From the NCBI GenBank assembly GCA_041554435.1, contig JBFFLX010000161.1, positions 1 through 7,764 of the forward strand: a stretch of 7,764 bases of DNA. The letters run 5' to 3'. A program made the translations under genes and the position numbers. The notes under the pieces are model-generated. The model did no database searches. It worked only from the letters and a program-made list of their open reading frames with translations, and had not been told where the DNA came from. Shown piece after piece: positions 1-4,972 of the stretch. Numbering within the stretch: position 1 is the stretch's first letter; each line of letters begins with the position of its first letter. The stretch comes from BM524 sp041554435 (GTDB lineage: Bacteria > Bacteroidota > Bacteroidia > Bacteroidales > F082).

Positions 1-32
1 GGAGGTCTCCAGTTCAATTCTGGATCACGCTA
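1..32 (+). tRNA. 3' part of tRNA-Met-like (CAT) gene, cut by window start
   Basis: The window begins within the 3' half of a tRNA. The variable loop AGGTC (3-7), a perfect T stem-loop (TCCAG, TTCAATT, CTGGA at 8-24), the acceptor 3' strand TCACGCT (25-31) and a discriminator A at 32 are visible, with no encoded CCA. By comparison with the copies at 4500 and 7625, the missing part carries a CAT anticodon. This may be the intact functional gene or a further displaced half; the window cannot tell. The T arm is undamaged, unlike in the next copy. Confidence 0.75.
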
Positions 33-42
33 CATAGAAATC

Positions 43-76
43 AAGGACTTAGGTATTTAACTTAGGTCCTTTTTCT
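43..76 (+). terminator. tRNA intrinsic terminator, copy 1
   Basis: The arms AAGGACTTAGGT (43-54) and ACTTAGGTCCTT (60-71) form a 12-bp stem with two G-T wobbles and a 5-nt loop, followed by a T run. It lies 10 nt past the tRNA end and is carried with the tRNA half in every copy. Confidence 0.85.
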
Positions 77-77
77 T

Positions 78-119
78 TTCATAACCCGGAGGTCTCCAGT
101 TTAATTCTCGATCACGATA
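78..119 (+). repeat. Degenerate tRNA-Met 3' half (att-like copy 2), left end of cassette A
   Basis: This copy starts at the anticodon loop TTCATAA (CAT at 80-82), followed by CCCGG, AGGTC and the T arm. Substitutions break the T stem (TCCAG opposite CTCGA gives a C-C mismatch), change the T loop to TTTAATT and alter the acceptor strand to TCACGAT. No tRNA 5' half precedes it: the upstream bases are the terminator of copy 1. It is therefore a displaced and decaying attachment-site copy, older than copies 3 and 4. Confidence 0.8.
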
Positions 120-128
120 CTTCAAATC

Positions 129-161
129 AAGGACTTAGGTATTTAACTTAAGCCCTTTTTT
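129..161 (+). terminator. tRNA terminator, copy 2 (diverged)
   Basis: The 5' arm (129-140) is the same as in the other copies, but the 3' arm is ACTTAAGCCCTT (146-157). This gives one A-C mismatch and turns one former G-T wobble into a T-A pair. A T run follows. It is probably still functional. Confidence 0.7.
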
Positions 162-195
162 ATTTATCTAAGACTTCAATCCCACAACAAACCAC

Positions 196-229
196 AAAAA
201 AACCCAAGCAAATTGCTTGGGTTTTTTTT
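196..229. terminator. Strong bidirectional intrinsic terminator
   Basis: AACCCAAGC (201-209) pairs with GCTTGGGTT (215-223). The hairpin is flanked by an A run before and eight T residues after, so it can terminate transcription in both directions. No gene ends nearby on either strand. It may insulate the cassette or be left from a deleted gene. Confidence 0.85.
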
Positions 230-272
230 AGCTATTACACTATACAAGATTTGACATTAACCCTATTTAAAG

Positions 273-372
273 TTACCGGTTTGGACGGGACTTTTTTTAA
301 AATTTCAGAACGCACATTATCAGCTATTTATAATTTTATATTCTTTTTTGTACCGAAATTTGTACCGTATTA
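273..372 (-). mobile_element. Possible end of another integrative element, inverted orientation
   Basis: Read on the minus strand, this stretch has the layout of the right ends at 4384-4499 and 7509-7624. A direct-repeat pair of 12-bp period (TTTGTACCG on the plus strand at 347-355 and 359-367) is followed after about 25 AT-rich bases by CTGATAAT (complement of 316-323). The other ends place the exchange site about 44 bases further on, which here predicts about 273-290, near ACCGGTTTGGACGGGAC. The pattern is seen directly; the element identity is inference. Confidence 0.4.
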
Positions 373-375
373 AAT

Positions 376-689
376 TCTTAATCCGTTTTAAAATTCCAAT
401 TTACCCTCAGAATAACAAAGAAAAAAGTAAAATCAGTTTCATTTTTTGCTAATATTTTTCGAGGTGCAATTTGTTTAATAGAAACACCTAATTTGCATCT
501 GATATTTAATTAACTATATTCGTAATAATAATTGTAGTAATCTAATTAAACCTATTTCTATATTTCAAGTTAAAACATGTGTTTATTTTTAAAAAAAATA
601 TAGATTAGAAAACGGATAAAGAAAACAAAAACATACGGTTATCCAAACAATATAATTGATAAACGTTATATATTAAACGGATATAACAA
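376..689. other. Gene-free AT-rich leader of cassette A
   Basis: I find no convincing coding frame on either strand here. The stretch is very AT-rich and precedes the DUF6090 array, so it probably holds the promoter for that array, but I could not point to a clear Bacteroidota -33/-7 pair. A weak inverted pair occurs near the end (GTTATCC around 638-644 and GGATATAAC at 679-687). Confidence 0.4.
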
Positions 690-720
690 GTTGTGCTTCA
701 TTATAAACAACCAATAAACG
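690..720 (+). repeat. Leader repeat shared by DUF6090 genes 1 and 2
   Basis: GTTGTGCTTCATTATAA (690-706) recurs exactly at 1558-1574. In both places it ends 14 nt before the ATG of a DUF6090 gene. At 1558 it is the right arm of an inverted-repeat element; here the left arm is absent. The constant distance to the start codon suggests that it was copied with the gene or acts in expression of the downstream gene. Confidence 0.65.
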
Positions 721-1491
721 ATGATAAAATTCTTTCGAAATAAACGATACGACCTTATAGATAAAAACAACACTGGAAAGCCTGCCTTGCCGGCCGGCAG
801 GTATTTGAGATATGCTATTGGTGAAATCGTACTGGTCATTATTGGTATTTTGATCGCGCTACAAATAAATGACTGGAATGAAAATAGAATTTCTCAATTA
901 AGAATAGATAGTCAATTAATAAATCTAACAAAGGATTTAGAATCTGAAATTGAAGAAATGACGGGGATTCTTGAAACAAGTAAGAGACGAATTATTGTTA
1001 TTAAGGCAATTCTAATAGGCTCAGATAGATTAGGGAGTTTTGGAGCAGAAGATACAATTTTTCAGGAATACAATAGCGAAAATTTCATTTATCCCAACTC
1101 AGTAATATCACATTTACAGACCCTTGATGGAAATAGATCTGCTTATAATGGGCTCATAAGTTCTGCCGAATTCTATCTTATTAAAACCCAATCCTTAGCA
1201 AATAGAATACAAAATTATTATGCAAAAGTAGATGAGTTAAAAGATGCGGAACGTTGGGAGAATCAAGAAACATGGATGATGGTAAATAAGTCGAAACACA
1301 GGCTGGGGCTAGGCACTTATTCTTCAGAGGTAACAATGGAAAAACTTATTCAATCCGCCAAAGATGACAGACAATTTGGAGCAGAATTGGAGCATCAATA
1401 TGTATTAGATTTGGGACAATATTATAGGACAACAGACCAAAAAAAAGAAGCAATTGATTTAATAAAAGTAATTGAATCAAGAAAAAAATAA
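721..1491 (+). CDS. DUF6090-type membrane-anchored protein 1, with in-frame palindromic insertion
   Basis: This 256-residue protein has the opening typical of the flavobacterial family I know as DUF6090: MIKFFRNKRYDL, then AIGEIVLVIIGILIALQINDWNE. It has a basic N-terminus, one transmembrane helix at about residues 32-49, a charged probable coiled coil (about 55-100), and a C-terminal domain with SAYNGLISSAEFYLI and QNYYAKV. By the positive-inside rule the C-terminal part should be periplasmic. Residues 21-27 (PALPAGR) are absent from the three paralogues and are encoded by a GC-rich palindrome. The gene is first in a four-gene array, 97 bp before the next member. The ATG at 721 aligns with the paralogue starts; no Shine-Dalgarno sequence is evident. 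The function of the family is unknown to me. Confidence 0.85.
   Translation: MIKFFRNKRYDLIDKNNTGKPALPAGRYLRYAIGEIVLVIIGILIALQINDWNENRISQLRIDSQLINLTKDLESEIEEMTGILETSKRRIIVIKAILIGSDRLGSFGAEDTIFQEYNSENFIYPNSVISHLQTLDGNRSAYNGLISSAEFYLIKTQSLANRIQNYYAKVDELKDAERWENQETWMMVNKSKHRLGLGTYSSEVTMEKLIQSAKDDRQFGAELEHQYVLDLGQYYRTTDQKKEAIDLIKVIESRKK
781..801 (+). repeat. 21-bp GC-rich palindromic insertion inside a coding region
   Basis: Arms CCTGCC (781-786) and GGCAGG (796-801) enclose a loop containing GCCGGC. The insertion sits exactly between the codons for Gly-Lys and Tyr that are adjacent in the paralogues (GGAAAGTAT at 1643 and 3292). It adds seven residues without a frameshift. It is far more GC-rich than the surrounding DNA and looks like a REP- or RPE-like mobile palindrome. 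Confidence 0.8.
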
Positions 1492-1494
1492 CGT

Positions 1495-1566
1495 AAGCAC
1501 AACAAGGTATATAATGCATAGCCACCCATCGGGATGGCAACGCACCATATACAGACCGTTGTGCTT
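1495..1566 (+). repeat. Intergenic inverted-repeat element between DUF6090 genes 1 and 2
   Basis: Outer arms AAGCACAAC (1495-1503) and GTTGTGCTT (1558-1566) are exact complements. A second pair lies inside, GTATAT (1507-1512) and ATATAC (1547-1552). At the tip GCCACCC (1521-1527) pairs with GGG-A-TGGC (1531-1538) with one bulge. As RNA this makes a long cruciform-like hairpin that begins 4 nt after the stop codon of gene 1. It could be an attenuator, an mRNA stabiliser or a mobile repeat. Confidence 0.8.
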
Positions 1567-1588
1567 CATTATAACCAACCGCTAACCA

Positions 1589-2344
1589 ATGATAAAATTC
1601 TTTCGGAAAATTCGCCAAAACTTGCTAATGGAAAACAAAACTGGAAAGTATTTCAAGTATGCTTTGGGAGAAATTGTATTGGTAATGATTGGGATATTGC
1701 TCGCATTACAAATAAATAATTGGAATGAAAAACGTAAAGAAACAAATCAAACCATTGGTTTATTAGAGAATATGATAAAGGATCTAAAAACTGATATTTC
1801 GATTCTTGATCGACAGATTGATAATTTCAACCAACACATCAATTCTAGTCGGCTGCTTTTAATTTCCGAAGATTACCAATTATTCTCCAGCGATTCCATA
1901 TACAATTTATTACCAACGAATAGTACTAGATATAAGATTGTCGATCTTTCATATGAAAAATTAAAGAATGTTGGCGCTACTAAAATTCTTGGTTCGGAAG
2001 AGTTATTGAACTCAATTACTACTTATTACACGACAGTATCCAATTATTTAGAAATGGGAGTTTCATGGGATTTTGAATATGCATTAAAAGCAACTGATTA
2101 TTGGAGGTTAGGTGAACACTTTGAAGCACCAATACTTAATGATACGCTTTCAATGCCCTTTTTAGAAAATGAGTTGGAAAGGAAAACTACGTTTATAAAA
2201 GAATTATCATCCATTAAAAGCAGAAATCAAATTAGGTATGCGATATCCAGAAAATTATCCGTAGTAAATATATTTAAAGTGGTCAAATCTAGAGCTGAAG
2301 GACTAGTGGAATCCATAGAACAAGAATTAGAAAAAACAAAATAA
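1589..2344 (+). CDS. DUF6090-type membrane-anchored protein 2
   Basis: The protein has 251 residues and opens with MIKFFRKIRQNLLMENKTGK, then one transmembrane helix at about residues 24-42 (YALGEIVLVMIGILLALQIN), NNWNEKRKE and a probable coiled coil to about residue 75. The C-terminal domain differs from its neighbours but keeps the family pattern, with YEKLKNVGATKILGSEELL and TTYYTTVSNYLEM. The acidic residue near the start of the helix (GEI) is conserved in all four paralogues. The first 63 coding bases differ at only about 4 positions from gene 4 (3240), whereas the rest diverges strongly. The leader upstream is shared with gene 1. Topology N-in, C-out is inferred. No enzymatic motif is recognised and the function is unknown. 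Confidence 0.85.
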   Translation: MIKFFRKIRQNLLMENKTGKYFKYALGEIVLVMIGILLALQINNWNEKRKETNQTIGLLENMIKDLKTDISILDRQIDNFNQHINSSRLLLISEDYQLFSSDSIYNLLPTNSTRYKIVDLSYEKLKNVGATKILGSEELLNSITTYYTTVSNYLEMGVSWDFEYALKATDYWRLGEHFEAPILNDTLSMPFLENELERKTTFIKELSSIKSRNQIRYAISRKLSVVNIFKVVKSRAEGLVESIEQELEKTK

Positions 2345-2503
2345 AGGTGAATCCATTCAACCTGCTTATAACCTTTTGGTTTTTGAATACCAACCTATAG
2401 CCAATGATATTATCGAGCCAAAATTTACACAGTAAATCAAATGTCCACTGGACATTTGGGCGAGATAGCCGCTTGCGGACGAACTAACTATTTAAATTAG
2501 ATT
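2345..2503. other. Structured spacer between DUF6090 genes 2 and 3
   Basis: This 159-bp spacer lacks the AAGCACAAC/GTTGTGCTT element. It holds a small hairpin (TTGGT and ACCAA around 2376-2393), the strong palindrome at 2438-2458 and a short CCGC-TT-GCGG hairpin (2469-2478). The last is GC-rich compared with its surroundings. No coding frame is convincing. Spacing and hairpins leave open whether gene 3 has its own promoter. Confidence 0.5.
2438..2458. repeat. Perfect 10-bp-arm palindrome
   Basis: CAAATGTCCA and TGGACATTTG flank a single central C. As RNA it folds into a 9-bp stem with an ACT loop. No T run follows, so it is not a typical terminator. It may be a dispersed repeat or a processing or binding site. 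Confidence 0.75.
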
Positions 2504-3247
2504 ATGATAAAGTTTTTTCGCAAAATTAGATACGACCTTATGGAAAAAAACAAAACAGGCAAATACCTAAAATATGCCATTGGCGAAATTGTGTTAGTCA
2601 TGATTGGGATCCTACTAGCCTTGCAAGTAAGCAACTGGAATCAACAGCGTCTGGAAGCAGACAAAGAGCAATTGCTGTTAGAGGCGCTTCATAAGGAGTT
2701 CCTAGAAAATAGAACCCAATTGGATAGTGTTGTCTTTGTACATGAGCGATCTTTAGCTAGTACTCAAAAAATGATTTCGCGATTTCCTATTAATATAGAA
2801 ACAATCAATCTGGACACATTGGGTAAAGGTTTGGAATATTGGGGGAATTGGAACACATTCAATCCGTCCCAAGGAGTGATCAAGTCTTTGGTCAACTCTT
2901 CCACGTTCGATCTGATCTCCGATCCTGAGTTAAGAGCGCTCTTAGTATCATGGGAGGATGTGCTAGCCGACTATAAAGAAGAAGAAGACATTGCGGTACA
3001 AAATCTCTATGATCATCTTTTTCCAGAGCTAGCATCTAATGTTGCTTGGCGGCGTAGTGGACTGACGGATGATAGATTTGATAAAAACTACCTTACTACC
3101 TTCAACTTCGAGAATCTATTCTTTTTGAGAGAGGCCAACTTAAATACCATACTAGGCAAAGATAGTAAGAGTGGTGACGAGCTATTAGAGATCAAAGGGA
3201 CCATCGATCGTATCATCGAACTTTCAACAATAAAAACCAATGATTAA
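2504..3247 (+). CDS. DUF6090-type membrane-anchored protein 3
   Basis: The protein has 247 residues. The start MIKFFRKIRYDLMEKNKTGK is followed by a transmembrane helix at about residues 24-42 (AIGEIVLVMIGILLALQVS) and a glutamate- and lysine-rich coiled-coil-like stretch. The C-terminal domain aligns with that of gene 4: both have an Asn-Pro and Gly pattern (FNPSQGVIKSLVNSS here), then LI, then LLVSWEDVLADYKEEE. Genes 3 and 4 are therefore the closest pair in the array. The gene ends inside the start of gene 4 (8-bp overlap), which suggests translational coupling. Its base composition looks slightly less AT-rich than its neighbours. No function can be assigned beyond a likely periplasm-facing membrane protein. 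Confidence 0.85.
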   Translation: MIKFFRKIRYDLMEKNKTGKYLKYAIGEIVLVMIGILLALQVSNWNQQRLEADKEQLLLEALHKEFLENRTQLDSVVFVHERSLASTQKMISRFPINIETINLDTLGKGLEYWGNWNTFNPSQGVIKSLVNSSTFDLISDPELRALLVSWEDVLADYKEEEDIAVQNLYDHLFPELASNVAWRRSGLTDDRFDKNYLTTFNFENLFFLREANLNTILGKDSKSGDELLEIKGTIDRIIELSTIKTND

Positions 3248-3986
3248 ATTCTTTCGAAAAATTCGCCAAAACTTACTTATGGAAAACAAAACTGGAAAGT
3301 ATTTTAAGTACGCAATTGGAGAAATTATTCTTGTGGTTATTGGTATTTTAATAGCCATTCAATTAAATGAATGGAGAAACGATAGCGTAAACGCCAAACA
3401 AAAACAGAAAGTATTAGCAACCTTAAAGACCGATTTTGAAGTTAGCCTTACGAGATTAGACACTGTATATTACCACCAAGAACAAAGCCTTTTGAAATTT
3501 AGGAAATCAAGAGATCTTATCGATTCTATAAATTATGTCACAGACAATACAGTGCTTAAAGAAAACCTTGCGCATGGTGGACATGGATATAGTTATAACC
3601 CTATTAACGGGGCATTGCGTTCTGCAATATCGTCAGGAGATATTCACTTAATTGAAAATGAGCGCTTAATAGAATTATTATTTAGTTGGGAGGACTTGGT
3701 TGTAGATTCGTATGAAGAAATTGAAATCCTTCGAAAATATACTAATGAAACCTATTGGCCATTATTACATAAGTATACCCAAGTGACAGAAATATTTAAA
3801 AATATAATCAGAAGGAACGGAAGCACTCATCCATCTGACTTCGTTGGATTATTTAAGGATCCGCTATTTGAAAACTATACACAAGATATTATCTTCAAAT
3901 CATATAATTATTTGGAAGAACTTAAGGGTATTAGAATAAATAATTTAGAAATTTTAGAATTAATTGAGCAAGAATTAAAAAAATAA
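3240..3986 (+). CDS. DUF6090-type membrane-anchored protein 4
   Basis: The protein has 248 residues with N-terminus MIKFFRKIRQNLLMENKTGK, a transmembrane helix at about residues 24-42 (AIGEIILVVIGILIAIQLN), a coiled-coil-like stretch, and a C-terminal domain with YNPINGALRSAISSGDIHLIE and LLFSWEDLVVDSYEE. These mirror gene 3 and show an ancient duplication. Its ATG overlaps the end of gene 3 by 8 bp, so the two are probably translated from one message. Its first 63 bases are nearly identical to those of gene 2, not gene 3, although its C-terminal domain is closer to gene 3. This mosaic relationship suggests recombination or conversion in the N-terminal segment. The function is unknown. Confidence 0.85.
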   Translation: MIKFFRKIRQNLLMENKTGKYFKYAIGEIILVVIGILIAIQLNEWRNDSVNAKQKQKVLATLKTDFEVSLTRLDTVYYHQEQSLLKFRKSRDLIDSINYVTDNTVLKENLAHGGHGYSYNPINGALRSAISSGDIHLIENERLIELLFSWEDLVVDSYEEIEILRKYTNETYWPLLHKYTQVTEIFKNIIRRNGSTHPSDFVGLFKDPLFENYTQDIIFKSYNYLEELKGIRINNLEILELIEQELKK

Positions 3987-3989
3987 CGA

Positions 3990-4119
3990 AAGCACAACAA
4001 TGGCTATAAGTAATTGCTTGGTCTCGCCTACTTTGGAAATTCCTGCGGAATTCCAAACTTGGTGTGTACTTGCAAAGTTAATTCCTAAACCACGCAACTA
4101 CTCATAGCCGAGATCGTTG
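3990..4119 (+). repeat. Structured intergenic element after the DUF6090 array
   Basis: Starting 3 nt after the stop codon of gene 4, AAGCACAACAA repeats the left arm of the 1495 element. Distal pairing is possible between CAAC (3995-3998) and GTTG (4116-4119) and between GGCTAT (4002-4007) and ATAGCC (4104-4109). Inside lies a strong hairpin, TTTGGAA-A-TTCC (4032-4043) against GGAATTCCAAA (4047-4057), with one bulged A. It looks like a longer member of the same element family as 1495-1566. Confidence 0.65.
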
Positions 4120-4149
4120 GCGGTAATTTAAAACCTTTTAGATTATACT

Positions 4150-4167
4150 GACACAAAAACCGACACA
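4150..4167 (+). repeat. 12-bp-period direct-repeat pair (GACACA)
   Basis: GACACA occurs at 4150-4155 and 4162-4167. About 25 bases later comes CTAATGAT (4193-4200), similar to the CTGATTAT of the two right ends. It could be the remains of an earlier element end nested in cassette A. Confidence 0.45.
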
Positions 4168-4186
4168 GAAATAATTTTAAAAATGA

Positions 4187-4220
4187 AATATCCTAATGAT
4201 CATGTGATCATCAGGATATT
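4187..4220. repeat. Long palindrome with two TGATCA cores
   Basis: AATATCCT (4187-4194) and ATGATCA (4196-4202) pair with TGATCAT (4205-4211) and AGGATATT (4213-4220), with one A-C mismatch and a 2-base centre. The arms are 16 positions with 15 pairs. No T run follows closely. It could be a binding site for a dimeric protein or a processing hairpin. Confidence 0.75.
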
Positions 4221-4282
4221 CAGTCTACACAGGACTCGAAGTATTCAAACTTTTGTCAAATATTAAAAGGATAAATATTGTA

Positions 4283-4376
4283 AAAAAAACTTGAATATAA
4301 ATGTCTATAAAAATTTGAAATTTTTTATCAATCATTTTTTATTCGAGTTTTTAAACGTATATATTCAAGTTTTTTT
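4283..4376. repeat. 17-bp perfect inverted repeat bounding a 94-bp segment
   Basis: Seven A then CTTGAATATA (4283-4299) is the exact complement of TATATTCAAG then seven T (4360-4376). Further T-rich and A-rich partial repeats lie between. The arms look like a MITE or a very long terminator hairpin, although no target-site duplication is apparent. The segment sits immediately before the cassette A right end. Confidence 0.7.
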
Positions 4377-4383
4377 CGCTAAA

Positions 4384-4499
4384 TTGCAGCAACTATTTGT
4401 ATAACAAACGAACACATAAACGAACACAGTTTTATAAAATATAGAAATAAAGCACTCTGATTATCAATTAGTTAATTTTCTAAAAATAAAAATTAACAA
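4384..4499 (+). other. Cassette A right end (putative integrase-binding region)
   Basis: This stretch aligns without a net length change to 7509-7624 (116 bases each). Shared landmarks, in order, are TTGCA, an imperfect palindrome around TTTGTATAACAAA, AAACGAACACA twice (4406-4416 and 4418-4428, 12-bp period), CTGATTATCAATTAGTTAATT-like sequence (from 4457) and AATTAACAA against the tRNA repeat. It resembles the arm-site and core-site layout of tyrosine recombinases. The role is inferred from this. Confidence 0.6.
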
Positions 4500-4541
4500 T
4501 TCATAACCCGGAGGTCTCCAGTTCAATTCTGGATCACGCTA
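4500..4541 (+). repeat. tRNA-Met (CAT) 3' half, copy 3: cassette A/B junction
   Basis: Anticodon loop TTCATAA (4500-4506), CCCGG (39-43), AGGTC, TCCAG-TTCAATT-CTGGA and TCACGCT plus A follow in canonical order. The CCC at 39-41 is an initiator-like feature. The tRNA 5' half is missing: AATTAACAA precedes the loop. It is therefore an attachment-site duplicate and not a working tRNA gene. It forms part of the 109-bp perfect repeat shared with 7616-7724. Confidence 0.85.
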
Positions 4542-4551
4542 CATAGAAATC

Positions 4552-4585
4552 AAGGACTTAGGTATTTAACTTAGGTCCTTTTTCT
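4552..4585 (+). terminator. tRNA terminator, copy 3
   Basis: It is identical to the hairpin at 43-76, with stem 4552-4563 and 4569-4580 and a T run. Because the half-tRNA upstream has no tRNA promoter, here it would stop read-through from cassette A into cassette B. Confidence 0.85.
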
Positions 4586-4599
4586 ATTTGCGTGAGGAA

Positions 4600-4972
4600 T
4601 TGCGTTAGGATATTTATAAGTAATCCAAATTGGTTTTTTTTATATTTCTATGACGTTGGAACGACTTGTTATTAAGTGTTATAGCTATGTTGCAATGGTG
4701 TTAAATGAAACAAAAACATCTACATTAATCATTGCAACAACAATTAACAACAATAAAATTAGCTGTTGCAATACTCGTATCAAAGTTATAAATGATTCGA
4801 AATACATATTACACGTGTTATGCGCTCTCCTCACACCTTTTAAGTGCATTTATTTATTGTAGTGTATTATTCTAATCTGTCTTAAAAATACATATTTTCC
4901 CTATTGTTTCTCCCCCATTAATATCTTTAACCACCACTTTTATGCAATACATAAGTTCTTTGTTGAGGTTCC
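4600..4972. other. Gene-poor left arm of cassette B
   Basis: No gene can be supported. A 70-codon plus-strand frame at 4650-4862 (starting MTLERLVIKCYSYV) has no recognisable domain and a composition unlike a stable protein, so I do not call it. The stretch includes an inverted repeat, TGTTGCAATG (4688-4697) and CATTGCAACA (4730-4739), and a third GTTGCAAT at about 4755. Near the end of the minus-strand gene a weak hairpin (CTTTTATG and CATAAG around 4938-4956) has no clear T run. Confidence 0.4.

Larger units (their letters stand above)
78..4499 (+). mobile_element. Cassette A: integrase-less unit bounded by tRNA 3'-half repeats
   Basis: The unit runs from the degenerate tRNA half at 78 to the base before the perfect tRNA half at 4500. 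It carries four DUF6090-type genes on the plus strand and long gene-free flanks. Its right end (4384-4499) matches that of cassette B in layout and length. There is no integrase, excisionase or transposase frame inside. I infer either a passive unit moved by an integrase encoded elsewhere or a remnant whose integrase was lost. The repeated boundaries and paired right ends are seen directly; mobility is inference. Confidence 0.6.

Noticed and set aside
1346..1618. 90-codon minus-strand frame
   Set aside because: It lies opposite the end of DUF6090 gene 1 and the intergenic inverted repeat, has no domain, and is explained as an antisense shadow.
1534..1719. 61-codon plus-strand frame
   Set aside because: It overlaps the start of DUF6090 gene 2 in another phase and runs through the hairpin element; no independent support.
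4650..4862. 70-codon plus-strand frame
   Set aside because: No recognisable motif, no leader similarity, and it spans an inverted repeat; more likely chance in gene-poor DNA, though a cassette-specific small protein cannot be excluded.
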